In this document: piece by piece, positions 38,450 to 48,219 of the stretch | How the letters are laid out: the number at the start of each line of letters is the position of its first letter | How positions within the stretch are numbered: the first letter of the stretch is position 1 | Origin: Rhodococcus sp. RD6.2 | GTDB taxonomy: Bacteria > Actinomycetota > Actinomycetes > Mycobacteriales > Mycobacteriaceae | Direction: 5' to 3' | DNA: 64,000 bases | Assembly (NCBI RefSeq): GCF_001040705.1 | Contig: NZ_CVQP01000012.1 | Coordinates: 1-64,000 of the forward strand | Position numbers and translations under genes: made by a program | Notes under the pieces: model-generated | What the model was told of the DNA's origin: nothing | Database searches by the model: none | What the model saw: the letters and a program-made list of their open reading frames with translations, nothing else

Positions 38450-38500
38450 ATGACCCCAGTCGCGGCGGGACGTCCCGCCGATGACCGAAGAGGACTGTGA
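38450..38500 (+). CDS. Putative 16-residue leader peptide
   Basis: A short frame encoding MTPVAAGRPADDRRGL starts at ATG 38450, 8 nt after a TACCCT -10 box, so its mRNA would be leaderless. Its stop TGA overlaps the GTG start of the lipoprotein gene (GTGA), and its last codons form the GAAGAGGA ribosome-binding site for that gene. It may couple translation of the downstream gene. Chance occurrence cannot be excluded. Confidence 0.35.
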   Translation: MTPVAAGRPADDRRGL

Positions 38501-39051
38501 AATTGATGCGCGTTTCTTCTCGTACCCCGATTACCCGTGTGCTCGCCGTCGGCGCGCTCACGCTCGTCTCGGCAGGCGTCCTCGCCGGATGCGGCAGTGA
38601 CGACTCCACGGCGTCGAACACGCCGACACTGACGACGGCAGCGGGGTCGGGTTCGCCGACCGCGCCGCCGCTCGCGACCGGCATCGAGGTACCGGAGTAC
38701 ACGACCCCGTCGGTGGCGGCGACCGCGCCGCCGGAGACGCCGCAGTCGGTGCCGAGCGGGTTCCCCGGTCCGACGGAGGCGCCCCCGATCGACGCCCGTG
38801 GACAGGCCTACCTGGACGCGTTGAAGAAGGGAGGCGTCACGCCCGCCGCCAACGGTGACATCGCGATCTCCACCGCCAACTACATCTGCTCGGCCAAGGA
38901 GAGCGGGGTCGCGAGCGAGGAGATTCTCGCCTACGTGACGGGTATGGCAGGTGTCGAGGCCGGGTTGGCAGGCGGAACGCCGTCCGAGGCGGACGCCGCC
39001 CGGATGGCGCAGGTGTACATCGACGCCGCGACCTCGACCTACTGCTCGTAG
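38497..39051 (+). CDS. DUF732-domain lipoprotein
   Basis: A 184-residue lipoprotein. The lipobox is LVSAGVLAGC, with Cys34 (counting from GTG) the lipidated residue. A Thr/Pro/Ser-rich linker follows (TTAAGSGSPTAPPLATG). A C-terminal DUF732 domain of about 80 residues starts at DARGQAYLDALKKGG and includes the paired cysteines YICSAKES and TYCS. It acts on the outer face of the membrane; the biochemical role of DUF732 is unknown. GTG at 38497 has a good ribosome-binding site; ATG at 38506 is the alternative. The cutinase gene starts 3 bases after its stop. Confidence 0.82.
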   Translation: MKLMRVSSRTPITRVLAVGALTLVSAGVLAGCGSDDSTASNTPTLTTAAGSGSPTAPPLATGIEVPEYTTPSVAATAPPETPQSVPSGFPGPTEAPPIDARGQAYLDALKKGGVTPAANGDIAISTANYICSAKESGVASEEILAYVTGMAGVEAGLAGGTPSEADAARMAQVYIDAATSTYCS

Positions 39052-39054
39052 CCG

Positions 39055-40020
39055 ATGGCAGCCCGGAAGAGTCGGGGACGCCGCCTGCTGCGGACGTTGC
39101 TCGTCCTGATCGTCCTACTCGTCGTCGCGCTGGTCGCGTTGCTGGCGTGGTTCCTGCTTGCCGGGCGGGTGCCGAAGCCGCCGGTGACGCCGCCGGGGCC
39201 GGAGCGGCCGTCCGCGCAGCCGGCCAGCTGTCCGGATGTCCAGGTGGTCGCGATCCCGGGTACCTGGGAGTCGAGCGCCGCTGACGACCCGTTCAATCCG
39301 ACCGCGAATCCGGCGTCGCTGATGCTCAACGTCACGAGGCCGCTGCAGGCGCAGTTCGGGCCGGAGCGGGCGCAGGTGTACACGGTGCCGTACGTGGCGC
39401 AGTTCTCGAATCCGGTCGCGCTTCCGCCGGACGGTCAGGTGTCGTACAACGTCAGCCGAGGCGATGGCACCGCGAAGGCGACCGAGGTGATGTCGGCGAT
39501 GCACACCGAGTGCCCGTTGACGAGCTACGTGCTCACCGGGTTCTCGCAGGGCGCCGTCATTGCCGGTGATCTCGCTGCGAGCATCGGAGCGGGCAACGGG
39601 CCCGTCCCTGCCGACCTCCTGTTGGGGGCCGGGCTCATCGCGGACGGTCGTCGGGATCCAGGGACGGCGGAGGACGTCGGTCCGGGTGTCGCCGGTGTCG
39701 GTGCCGAGGTTGCGTTGGCCGGTGTCAAGCTGCCGGGCATCACGATGACCGGTGCCAGGCCGGGCGGCTTCGGGTCGGTCGGCGACCGGGTCGTGCAGAT
39801 CTGTGCGCCCACGGACGGCATCTGCGACGCTCCGGAAGGTGCATTCAAACCTGGCAATTGGCTGGGGAGCGCGTCGCGTCTGCTCGAGTACGTCAACAAC
39901 CCTGTGCATGCGATGTACAACAGCTTCAGTGTTGATGGAAACGGCACCACCGCTACGCAGTGGATGACAAACTGGGCCGCTGAGAAGGTGCGCTCCGCGC
40001 CCGCCCCCGCCCATGAGTGA
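39055..40020 (+). CDS. Cutinase-family envelope lipase (Rv3802c-like)
   Basis: A 321-residue membrane-anchored serine esterase. One N-terminal span (LLRTLLVLIVLLVVALVALLAWFLLAG) holds it in the membrane, followed by a Pro-rich stretch and the cutinase domain. The nucleophile is Ser164 in TGFSQGAVIAGD. Asp in CAPTDGICDAP and His in NNPVHAMY complete the triad. Rv3802c is an essential phospholipase/thioesterase encoded beside fadD32-pks13-accD4 and is linked to mycolic acid formation and envelope remodelling. Here it follows the lipoprotein gene by 3 bases but is separated from fadD32 by an F420-type oxidoreductase gene. Confidence 0.92.
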   Translation: MAARKSRGRRLLRTLLVLIVLLVVALVALLAWFLLAGRVPKPPVTPPGPERPSAQPASCPDVQVVAIPGTWESSAADDPFNPTANPASLMLNVTRPLQAQFGPERAQVYTVPYVAQFSNPVALPPDGQVSYNVSRGDGTAKATEVMSAMHTECPLTSYVLTGFSQGAVIAGDLAASIGAGNGPVPADLLLGAGLIADGRRDPGTAEDVGPGVAGVGAEVALAGVKLPGITMTGARPGGFGSVGDRVVQICAPTDGICDAPEGAFKPGNWLGSASRLLEYVNNPVHAMYNSFSVDGNGTTATQWMTNWAAEKVRSAPAPAHE

Positions 40021-40121
40021 TCGAGTCCTGACAGGAATAGGGGGGACCGTGTCCAGCAGTTAGAGTGGACAACCGGTTACCTGCACTTTTCACCACTGCC
40101 CGCCACCAGGAGAATTGATAG

Positions 40122-41114
40122 ATGAGTTCCGCCGACGCGCCCGCGCCGCGCAAGTTCCGGTTTGCAGCCGGTGGCGAGGGCAACGCCGAGGAGGGCGGGG
40201 CCAGGCGCTTCGTCAAGCTGGCCCAGAAGGCCGAGGAGCTCGGGTACGACAGCTTCATGATCCCCGACCACGTCGGAAACCAGGTCGGCCCGATCGCCGC
40301 ACTCGGTGCGCTCGCTGTGGCAACGGACAAGATCCGTATCGGAACTGCAGTGCTGGCCAACGGTTTTCGTCATCCGGCGATCCTCGCTAAGGACGCGACC
40401 ACCATCGACGTGCTCTCCGGTGGTCGGCTCGAGCTCGGTATCGGTGCCGGCTGGATGAAGGACGAGTTCGATCAGGCGGGCATCGCATACGAGCGGCCCG
40501 GTGCGCGCATCGCGAAGCTCGAGGAGTCGCTGCAGATCCTGGACACGCTGCTGCGTGGCCAGGAGTGCAACTTCGAGGGCGAGTACTACCGGATCTCGGG
40601 ACTCAAGGGCAGCCCGCGGCCGCGTCAGGGTCCGCGTCCGCCGATCGCCGTCGGCGGTGGGGGACCGAAGATGCTCGCGCTCGCGGCGAAGTACGCCGAC
40701 ATCGTGTCCGTCGCGCCTCCGTCGACCAAGGAGGGCAAGATGCTGCTCTCCGGGATCACGATGGAAGCGACCGCGGCCCGTGTCGACGGAATTCGTGCGG
40801 CCGCGGGTGACCGCTTCAAGGACATCGAGCTGAACTGGACGATCACCGCGGTCATGCCGACCGAAGATCGCGAGGCGATGGCCGAGATGGCACTGGGGGC
40901 CATCTCCAACGGGTACCCGCCGAATATTGAGGCGGACGTCACGCTGACCGTCCAGGACATCCTCGACTCGCCCTATCTGGCGATCGGCACGTACGACGAA
41001 ATCGCCGATCAGATAAGAAGAGTTCGGGATCGGACGTCGATGTCGTACGTCGGCATCTTCCCGACCCAGATGGAGGCCTTCGCCCCCGTCATCGACCTGC
41101 TCAAGGGTGAATGA
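40122..41114 (+). CDS. LLM-class F420-dependent oxidoreductase
   Basis: A 330-residue luciferase-like monooxygenase-fold protein of the F420-dependent branch. Typical features are QKAEELGYDSFMIPDHVGNQ near residues 37-56, IRIGTAVLANGFRHPAILAKDATTIDVLSGGR, and GIGAGWMKDEFDQAGI. It would use reduced or oxidised F420 on an unknown substrate. AGGAG precedes ATG 40122, and a TAGAGT box at 40061-40066 could be its -10. It lies between the Rv3802c-like gene and fadD32, which are adjacent in M. tuberculosis, so it is an extra gene in an otherwise conserved mycolate locus. Confidence 0.88.
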   Translation: MSSADAPAPRKFRFAAGGEGNAEEGGARRFVKLAQKAEELGYDSFMIPDHVGNQVGPIAALGALAVATDKIRIGTAVLANGFRHPAILAKDATTIDVLSGGRLELGIGAGWMKDEFDQAGIAYERPGARIAKLEESLQILDTLLRGQECNFEGEYYRISGLKGSPRPRQGPRPPIAVGGGGPKMLALAAKYADIVSVAPPSTKEGKMLLSGITMEATAARVDGIRAAAGDRFKDIELNWTITAVMPTEDREAMAEMALGAISNGYPPNIEADVTLTVQDILDSPYLAIGTYDEIADQIRRVRDRTSMSYVGIFPTQMEAFAPVIDLLKGE

Positions 41115-41162
41115 CGAGGCGGGCTTCTGTAACATCCTGTTGGTTTGGGATGCGAAGCGGTT

Positions 41163-41175
41163 CGTTACCGTAACG
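41163..41175. promoter_or_regulatory. CGTTAC/GTAACG dyad upstream of fadD32
   Basis: CGTTAC and GTAACG are 6-bp inverted arms around one C, about 110 bases before fadD32. GTAAC units also occur upstream of the mycolyltransferase gene at 35022. Confidence 0.3.
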
Positions 41176-41285
41176 AGATCTGCATGTTGCCGCTAGACAT
41201 TGATTGCATGATTCCCGCGGGAGCAGGGAGTTGAAGCCCACCGGTGCAGAAACAGGCGTCGAGGGCTTGCCTTGGAGGAGAAGGT

Positions 41286-43169
41286 ATGAAGAACTTCGAT
41301 GACTACATCGACGAGACCGGGCATATCAAGTTGCAGCCCGGGAACACACTCGTCGACTACGTCGAGCAGCATTCCCGAGAGAATGCCGACGATCTGGCAT
41401 ACCGCTACATCGACTACTCCACCGCACGTGACGGTGAGGCGCAGGAGCTCACCTGGAACCAGTTCGGTATCCGGCTGCGCGCCGTGGCGGCCCGACTGCA
41501 GCAGGTGACCAAGCCCGGCGACCGCGTCGCCGTGCTCGCCCCGCAGGGCCTCGACTACGTCATCTCGTTCTTCGCTGCGATCCACGCGGGCACCATCGCG
41601 GTGCCGCTGTTCGACCCGGACGAGCCCGGTCACACCGATCGGCTGCACGCCGTGCTCGGCGACTGCGAACCTGCCGCGATCCTCACCGCCACGGAGTCCG
41701 CGGCCGGTGTCCGTCAGCTGTTCCGCTCGCTGCCCGCCGCGCAGCGTCCCCGCATCATCGCCGTCGACGCGATCCCCGACACCGTCGGCGAGACGTGGGT
41801 GAACCCGGAGCCGAAGCTCGAGGACATCGCGTATCTGCAGTACACGTCCGGTTCGACCCGCACTCCCGCAGGCGTCGAGATCACCCACCTCGCGGTCGGC
41901 ACCAACGCGGTGCAGATGGCCGACGCGATCGGGCTGAGCACCGAGTCGCGCGGTGTCACCTGGCTACCGCTGTTCCACGACATGGGCCTGCTCACGGTGA
42001 TCCTGCCCGCGCTGGGCGGCAAGTACATCACCATCATGAGCCCGCGCGCGTTCGTCGCCCGGCCGTCCCGCTGGATCAACGAACTCGCCGCCGTCTCCGA
42101 CGGTGCGGGCACCTTCGCCGCCGCGCCGAACTTCGCGTTCGAGCATGCCGCGGCCCGCGGACTGCCCAAGAACGGCGAGACGCTCGACCTCTCCAACGTC
42201 ATCGGGCTCATCAACGGGTCCGAGCCCGTCACCACCTCGTCGATGCGCAAGTTCAACGAGGCGTTCGCGCCGTACGGGCTGCCCAAGACCGCCATCAAGC
42301 CCTCCTACGGCATGGCGGAGGCGACCCTGTTCGTCTCCACCACCGACCAGGCCGACGAGGCCCGCGTCATCTACGTCGACCGCGACCAGCTCAACCAGGG
42401 CCGGATGGTCAAGGTTTCCCCCGACGCGCCCGGAGCGATCTCCCAGGTGTCCTGCGGGCACGTCGCACGCAGCCAGTGGGCCGCGATCGTCGACCCCGAG
42501 ACCGGCGCCGAGCTGCCCGACGAGCACGTCGGAGAGATCTGGCTGCACGGCAACAACATGGGCCAGGGCTACTGGGGTCGCGAGGACGAGACCGCACAGA
42601 CCTTCCACAACCGGATCACCTCGCGGCAGGCGGACGGCAGCAAGACCGACGGCGCGCCCGACGACGCGAACTGGATGCGCACCGGCGACTACGGCGTCTA
42701 CGTTGACAGCGAGCTGTACATCACCGGTCGCGTCAAGGACCTGGTGATCGTCGACGGACGCAACCACTACCCGCAGGACCTCGAGTACTCCGCGCAGGAG
42801 GCGTCCACCGCGCTGCGTCCCGGCTTCGTGGCCGCGTTCGCCGTGCCCGCGAACCAGCTGCCCAAGGAGGTGTTCGAGTTCGGATCCGGACTGAGCTACG
42901 ACCCCGACGACGGCGCCGAGCAGCTCGTGGTGGTCGCCGAACGCGCCCCCGGTGCGGGCAAGGCCGAACCGGGGCCGATCGCCGACGCGGTCCGCGCCGC
43001 GATCTCGGCGCGACACGGCGTGACGGCGCGCGATGTGCTGCTCGTGCCCGCCGGGTCGATCCCGCGTACCTCCAGCGGCAAGATCGCGCGCCGCGCCTGC
43101 AAGGCCGCGTACATCGAGGGCACCCTGCGCGGCGGGTACCAGCAGACAGCGTTCCCGGACAGCGTCTGA
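41286..43169 (+). CDS. fadD32: Long-chain fatty-acyl-AMP ligase FadD32
   Basis: A 627-residue adenylate-forming enzyme. It activates the meromycolic acid as acyl-AMP and loads it on the N-terminal ACP of Pks13. The ATP-binding P-loop is [16 protein letters not shown] starting at residue 186; [13 protein letters not shown] and [26 protein letters not shown] are the later A-motifs, and a Lys-containing C-terminal hinge ends in [17 protein letters not shown] immediately upstream decides the ATG at 41286 over an in-frame GTG at 41244. It is followed by pks13 after 52 bases and accD4, the conserved mycolate condensation cluster. Confidence 0.97.
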   Translation: MKNFDDYIDETGHIKLQPGNTLVDYVEQHSRENADDLAYRYIDYSTARDGEAQELTWNQFGIRLRAVAARLQQVTKPGDRVAVLAPQGLDYVISFFAAIHAGTIAVPLFDPDEPGHTDRLHAVLGDCEPAAILTATESAAGVRQLFRSLPAAQRPRIIAVDAIPDTVGETWVNPEPKLEDIAYLQYTSGSTRTPAGVEITHLAVGTNAVQMADAIGLSTESRGVTWLPLFHDMGLLTVILPALGGKYITIMSPRAFVARPSRWINELAAVSDGAGTFAAAPNFAFEHAAARGLPKNGETLDLSNVIGLINGSEPVTTSSMRKFNEAFAPYGLPKTAIKPSYGMAEATLFVSTTDQADEARVIYVDRDQLNQGRMVKVSPDAPGAISQVSCGHVARSQWAAIVDPETGAELPDEHVGEIWLHGNNMGQGYWGREDETAQTFHNRITSRQADGSKTDGAPDDANWMRTGDYGVYVDSELYITGRVKDLVIVDGRNHYPQDLEYSAQEASTALRPGFVAAFAVPANQLPKEVFEFGSGLSYDPDDGAEQLVVVAERAPGAGKAEPGPIADAVRAAISARHGVTARDVLLVPAGSIPRTSSGKIARRACKAAYIEGTLRGGYQQTAFPDSV

Positions 43170-43206
43170 GATCGACTACGTCCCCGACGAGACCTCCGAC
43201 GACGAG

Positions 43207-43212
43207 TAGCGT
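43207..43212 (+). promoter_or_regulatory. -10-like box before pks13
   Basis: TAGCGT lies 9 nt before the pks13 ATG and could give an internal, nearly leaderless transcript. Confidence 0.35.
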
Positions 43213-43221
43213 GGTGCACTG

Positions 43222-46200
43222 ATGGCTGAAACTGAGATGACGGTCGCGCAGCTGCGCGAATGGCTACGCAACTGGGTTGCCGGGGTGACCGGGCAGCCGG
43301 TGGAGCAGATCTCCGACGACCGCCCGATGGAGGAGTTCGGTCTGTCGTCCCGCGACGCCGTTGCCCTGTCGGGCGAGATCGAGGACCTGCTCGGCATCAC
43401 GCTGAACGCGACGATCGCCTACCAGCATCCGACGATCGCGTCCCTCGCGACGCGGATCATCGAGGGTGAGCCGGAGCTGCCCGCGGGGTCGGACGACGCG
43501 TACTACGCGGTCAAGGACACCTCGCAGTCCCACGACATCGCGATCGTCGGTATGGCATCGCGCTTCCCCGGCTCCGGCCACACGCCCGACGAGATGTGGC
43601 GACTGCTGATCGAGGGCCGTGACGCCGTCACCGACCTGCCCGAGGGGCGTTGGTCCGAGTTCGCGGCCGACCCGCAGATCGCCGCCGCCATCGAGAAGGC
43701 CAACACCAAGGGCGGCTACCTCGACGACGTCAAGGGCTTCGACGCCGAGTTCTTCGCGATGTCCCCGCTCGAGGTCCGTAACGTCGACCCGCAGCAGCGT
43801 CTCGCACTCGAATTGGCTTGGGAAGCACTCGAACACGCGCACATCCCGGCCAACGAACTCAAGGGCGAGCAGGTCGGTGTCTTCATCGGCACCTCCGCCA
43901 ACGACTACCAGTTGCTCGCGATCAGCGACCCGCTCCAGGCGCACCCGTACGCGCTCACCGGCACGTCGACATCGATCGTCGCGGGCCGGGTCTCCTACTA
44001 CTTCGACTTCCGCGGTCCGTCGATCGCACTGGACACCGCGTGCTCGTCGTCGCTGGTCGCCGTGCACCAGGCTGTGCGGTCGCTGCGATCCGGCGAGTCC
44101 GACATCGCACTCGCAGGTGGCGTCAACATGCTGGTCGCGCCCGCCGCGACCCTCGGCTTCAACGAGACCGGTGTGCTCACCGACGACGGCAAGATCAAGG
44201 CGTTCTCGTCGGATGCGAACGGCATCGTGCGAGCCGAGGGCGGCGGACTCGTCGCCCTCAAGCGACTCGAGGACGCCGAACGGGACGGCGACACCATCCT
44301 CGCCGTGATCGCCGGTTCCGCCGTCAACCAGGACGGCCGGTCCAACGGCATCGTCGCCCCGAACCCCGACGCCCAGGCCGACGTCCTGCGCGCCGCCTAC
44401 CGTGACGCGGGCATCGTGCCGTCCGGCGTCGACTACATCGAGGCCCACGGCACCGGCACCATCCTCGGCGACCCCATCGAGGCCGACGCTCTCGGTCGCG
44501 TCGTCGGACGTGGCCGTGACGCCGACAAGCCGGCGCTGCTCGGCTCCGCGAAGACCAACTTCGGGCACCTGGAATCCGCGGCCGGTGCGGCCGGCCTGAT
44601 CAAGGTCGTGCTCGCGATGCAGGAGGACAAGCTCCCGCCGTCGCTGAACTACGCAGGCCCGAACCCGTACATCGACTTCGACGGCACCCACCTGCGTGTC
44701 ATCCCCGAAGCCACCGACTGGCCGCGCTACACGGGCCGCGCCGTCGCAGGCATCTCCGGCTTCGGCTTCGGCGGCACCAACGCGCACGTCGTCGTACGCG
44801 AGTACAACGGCGCGGTCGCGCCCGAGGCGTCCGCGAACGAATCACCGTCGGAGGCGACGGAGTCCCTCGACGCCGAGCACGTCGACGTCGAGACCGAGGC
44901 GGAGGCCGTGCTGGCCGACGCCGCCGCGTCGATGGGCGTCGAACCGCTCGTGACGCCGCAGCGCGAGGAACCGCTGCCGGTGCTGCTGCCGGTGTCCGCG
45001 TCGATGCCGTCGCGACGCCGCCGCGCCGCGTCGGACCTCGCCGACTGGCTCGAGACCGAGGCCGGCAGCACCACTGCGCTGGCGGACCTGGCCCGGACAC
45101 TCGCGGGACGCAACCACGGCCGCTCCCGCGCCGTCGTGCTCGCCCGGACCCACGCCGAGGCCATCACCGGATTGCGCGCGGTTGCGGCGGGCAAGCCCGG
45201 GCAGGGCGTCTTCTCCGCCGACTCGCCCGCGGGCAAGGGCCCCGTCTGGGTGTTCTCCGGCTTTGGGTCGCAGCATCGCAAGATGGCCAAGCAGCTCTAC
45301 ACGAACAACGCCGTCTTCCGCGCCGCGATCGACCAGGTAGACGAGCTGATCGAGTTCGAATCCGGCTACAAGATGGCCGAGAAGTTCCTCGACGACTCCC
45401 TCGACTACGACGTCGAGACCTCGCAGGTCGGCATCTTCGCCATCCAGATCGGGCTCGCGGCACTGCTGCGTCACCACGGCGCCGAACCGGAAGCCGCCGT
45501 CGGCCACTCGATGGGCGAGGCCGCCGCCGCGTACGTCACCGGGGGACTGTCCCTCGAGGACGCCGTCCGCGTCATCACCGCCCGCTCGCGCCTGATGGGT
45601 GAGGCCGAGGCGACGCTGTCCGGCGACGACATCCGCCTCATGGCGCTCGTCGAGTACACCGCGGCCGAGATCGAAGCCGTCCTCGGCGACTTCCCGCACC
45701 TCGAGGTCTGCGTCTACGCCGCGCCTACCCACACCGTCATCGGCGGTCCCCAGCCCGAGGTCGAGGCGATCGTCGCCCGCGCCGAGGCCGAGGAGAAGAT
45801 GGGCCGGATCCTGCAGACCAAGGGTGCCAGCCACACCTCGCAGGTCGACCCGATCCTCGGCGAACTCGCCGCCGAGCTCGCGGGCATCGAACCGCACACC
45901 CTGACCGTCGGACTGTTCTCGTCCGTCGACAAGGAGACGTACTACCGTGCCGGACACGCCCCGATTCACCCGGTCGACTACTGGACCAAGGGCATGCGGC
46001 ACAGCGTCTACTTCACCAACGCCGTGCGCATGGCCGTCGACGCAGGCCACACCACCTTCGTCGAGCTCGCACCGAACCCGGCGACGCTGATGTCGGTGGC
46101 CGCCACCGCATTCGACGCCGGGCTGCACGACGCCCAGCTGATCCCGACGCTCAAGCGCAAGGAGGACGAGGAGGTCGGCGTCCTCACCGCGCTCGCTCAG

Positions 46201-48219
46201 CTGTACGTGCACGGGCAGCCGGTGAACCTGGCGTCGCTGCTGCCTGCCGGCGGGTACGCGAACGCCCCGCGCACCGCGTTCCAGCGCAAGGAGTTCTGGC
46301 TCGACGTCCAGGTCAGCGCATCCGGATCGGGTCGCGCGCCCGGGTCGCACGTGTCGCTTCCCGACGGTCGGCACGTGTGGGAGGTTGCCGCCTCTGCCGT
46401 CTCCAACCTGAACGAGCTCGTGACTTCCGCTGCGGCGCAGGTGCTCTCGGACGTGACCCTGACCGCTGCCGTCCCGCGCGGTGACGTGCCTGCATCGGGA
46501 ACGCTGACCACCACGCTGAGCCCCCACCCCGGCGGCGGTTCGTTGCAGGTGCACGCGAAGTCGAACGGTGCCTTCACGCTGCTGCTGGACGCGGTCGTCA
46601 GTTCCGGTGAGGCACTGCCCGAACTGGTCGTCGCCGCACCGGAACCGCGCACAGGTGCGGCCTCGCCGCAGCGGTCGAGCTCGCCGATGGAGGAACTGCC
46701 CGAGGTCGTCGAATCCTTCGGCGACAAGTGGGATCCCAACGGCACCCAGGCACTCGAGGACCGGCTCGCCCTGATCGTCGCGGAGTCGATGGGATACGCC
46801 GTCGAGGACCTGCCCGCCGAGATCCCGCTGATCGAGCTGGGGCTCGACTCACTGATGGCGGTGCGGATCAAGAACCGTGTCGAGTACGAGTTCGACATCC
46901 CGCAGCTGCAGCTGCAGGCCGTCAAGGACGCGAACCTGCGCGAGGTCGAGAAGTACCTGCGCTACGCAGTCGAGAACCGCGAAGAGGTCGAGGCGCTCGC
47001 CGCTGCGCAGCAGGCCGAGAAGGACGCCCCCGCACTCGATTCCGTGCTCGACGACGAGACCACGAGTCCGGTCGCCGAGGCCGAGCAGATCGTCGCCGAC
47101 GCCGCACCGACCGTCGGCGACGCGTCCGACGAGGAGGTCAACGTCCCGCCGCGTGACGCCGCCGAACGTCTGACGTTCGCGACGTGGGCGGTCGTGACGG
47201 GCAAGTCCGCGAAGGGCATCTTCAACATCCTGCCCGTCCTCGACGACGTCACCGCCGAGAAGCTGGCCGCCCGGTTGACCGAACGAGCAGGCGGCGAGGT
47301 GAGCTTCGACGACGTACTCGACAGCGAGACCGTCGAGCAGCTCGCGGAGAAGGTGCGCCCGCACCTCGAGGACGAGGGCAAGATCGAAGGCCTCGTGCGC
47401 GTGCTGCGTGCCCGACCCGAAGGATCCACTGCCGTACCGGTTTTCGTGTTCCATCCGGCAGGTGGGTCGACCGTCGCCTACGAGCCGCTGCTCAAGCGGC
47501 TGCCCGCCGACACCCCGATGTACGGCTTCGAACGCACCGAGGGCCCGCTCGACGTGCGTGCCCGCGAGTACCTGCCGCTCATCACGGAGATCCAGGGCGA
47601 CGGTCCGTACGTGCTGTACGGCTGGTCCCTGGGCGGCGCCCTGTCCTACGCAGTGGCGACGCTCCTGCGCGAACAGGGCAAGGACGTCCGGATCGTCGGC
47701 CTCATCGACACCGTGATGGCGGGCGAGGAAATCGAGGACACGCCCGACGAGATCAAGAAGCGTTGGCAGCGGTACGCGGCGTTCGCGAAGAAGACCTACA
47801 ACGTCGACGCGCCGTTGCCGTTCGACATGCTCGCCGCCGCCGAGACCGACGAAGAGCAGATCGAAATCCTGATGAACCTGCTCAAGGTGAGCGGTGCGAA
47901 GATCCCCGGCGGCATCATCGAGCACCAGCGCACGTCGTGGCTGGACAACAGGGCCCTGCAGACCGTCAAGCCCGGCAAGTACGACGGTCCCGTGGTGCTC
48001 TACATGGCGGACAAGTACCACGACGACGCCATCGCGCTCGAGCCCGCGTTCGGGACCCGCACGCCCGACGGCGGCTGGGCGAAGGTCGCGTCGGACCTCG
48101 AAATCGTGCACGTCGGTGGCGATCACATCCAGATCGTCGACGAACCGTACATCGGGAAGGTGGGGGCCGACCTGACCAAGAAACTGGCCGCCATCGAGGC
48201 CGAGAAGCGGAGTAACTGA
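43222..48219 (+). CDS. pks13: Polyketide synthase Pks13 (mycolic acid condensase)
   Basis: A 1665-residue type I polyketide synthase that condenses meromycolyl and carboxyacyl chains to the mycolic beta-ketoester. Domains in order: ACP1 (phosphopantetheine Ser43 in EEFGLSSRDAV), KS (Cys274 in DTACSSSLVA, His409 in EAHGTGT, KTNFGHLESAAG), AT (Ser763 in VGHSMGEAAAAY), ACP2 (Ser1210 in ELGLDSLMAV), and a C-terminal thioesterase (Ser1469 in YGWSLGGALSYA). This is exactly the ACP-KS-AT-ACP-TE layout of the M. tuberculosis enzyme (1733 aa). The TE releases the product onto trehalose. accD4 starts at the base after the stop. Confidence 0.98.
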   Translation: MAETEMTVAQLREWLRNWVAGVTGQPVEQISDDRPMEEFGLSSRDAVALSGEIEDLLGITLNATIAYQHPTIASLATRIIEGEPELPAGSDDAYYAVKDTSQSHDIAIVGMASRFPGSGHTPDEMWRLLIEGRDAVTDLPEGRWSEFAADPQIAAAIEKANTKGGYLDDVKGFDAEFFAMSPLEVRNVDPQQRLALELAWEALEHAHIPANELKGEQVGVFIGTSANDYQLLAISDPLQAHPYALTGTSTSIVAGRVSYYFDFRGPSIALDTACSSSLVAVHQAVRSLRSGESDIALAGGVNMLVAPAATLGFNETGVLTDDGKIKAFSSDANGIVRAEGGGLVALKRLEDAERDGDTILAVIAGSAVNQDGRSNGIVAPNPDAQADVLRAAYRDAGIVPSGVDYIEAHGTGTILGDPIEADALGRVVGRGRDADKPALLGSAKTNFGHLESAAGAAGLIKVVLAMQEDKLPPSLNYAGPNPYIDFDGTHLRVIPEATDWPRYTGRAVAGISGFGFGGTNAHVVVREYNGAVAPEASANESPSEATESLDAEHVDVETEAEAVLADAAASMGVEPLVTPQREEPLPVLLPVSASMPSRRRRAASDLADWLETEAGSTTALADLARTLAGRNHGRSRAVVLARTHAEAITGLRAVAAGKPGQGVFSADSPAGKGPVWVFSGFGSQHRKMAKQLYTNNAVFRAAIDQVDELIEFESGYKMAEKFLDDSLDYDVETSQVGIFAIQIGLAALLRHHGAEPEAAVGHSMGEAAAAYVTGGLSLEDAVRVITARSRLMGEAEATLSGDDIRLMALVEYTAAEIEAVLGDFPHLEVCVYAAPTHTVIGGPQPEVEAIVARAEAEEKMGRILQTKGASHTSQVDPILGELAAELAGIEPHTLTVGLFSSVDKETYYRAGHAPIHPVDYWTKGMRHSVYFTNAVRMAVDAGHTTFVELAPNPATLMSVAATAFDAGLHDAQLIPTLKRKEDEEVGVLTALAQLYVHGQPVNLASLLPAGGYANAPRTAFQRKEFWLDVQVSASGSGRAPGSHVSLPDGRHVWEVAASAVSNLNELVTSAAAQVLSDVTLTAAVPRGDVPASGTLTTTLSPHPGGGSLQVHAKSNGAFTLLLDAVVSSGEALPELVVAAPEPRTGAASPQRSSSPMEELPEVVESFGDKWDPNGTQALEDRLALIVAESMGYAVEDLPAEIPLIELGLDSLMAVRIKNRVEYEFDIPQLQLQAVKDANLREVEKYLRYAVENREEVEALAAAQQAEKDAPALDSVLDDETTSPVAEAEQIVADAAPTVGDASDEEVNVPPRDAAERLTFATWAVVTGKSAKGIFNILPVLDDVTAEKLAARLTERAGGEVSFDDVLDSETVEQLAEKVRPHLEDEGKIEGLVRVLRARPEGSTAVPVFVFHPAGGSTVAYEPLLKRLPADTPMYGFERTEGPLDVRAREYLPLITEIQGDGPYVLYGWSLGGALSYAVATLLREQGKDVRIVGLIDTVMAGEEIEDTPDEIKKRWQRYAAFAKKTYNVDAPLPFDMLAAAETDEEQIEILMNLLKVSGAKIPGGIIEHQRTSWLDNRALQTVKPGKYDGPVVLYMADKYHDDAIALEPAFGTRTPDGGWAKVASDLEIVHVGGDHIQIVDEPYIGKVGADLTKKLAAIEAEKRSN

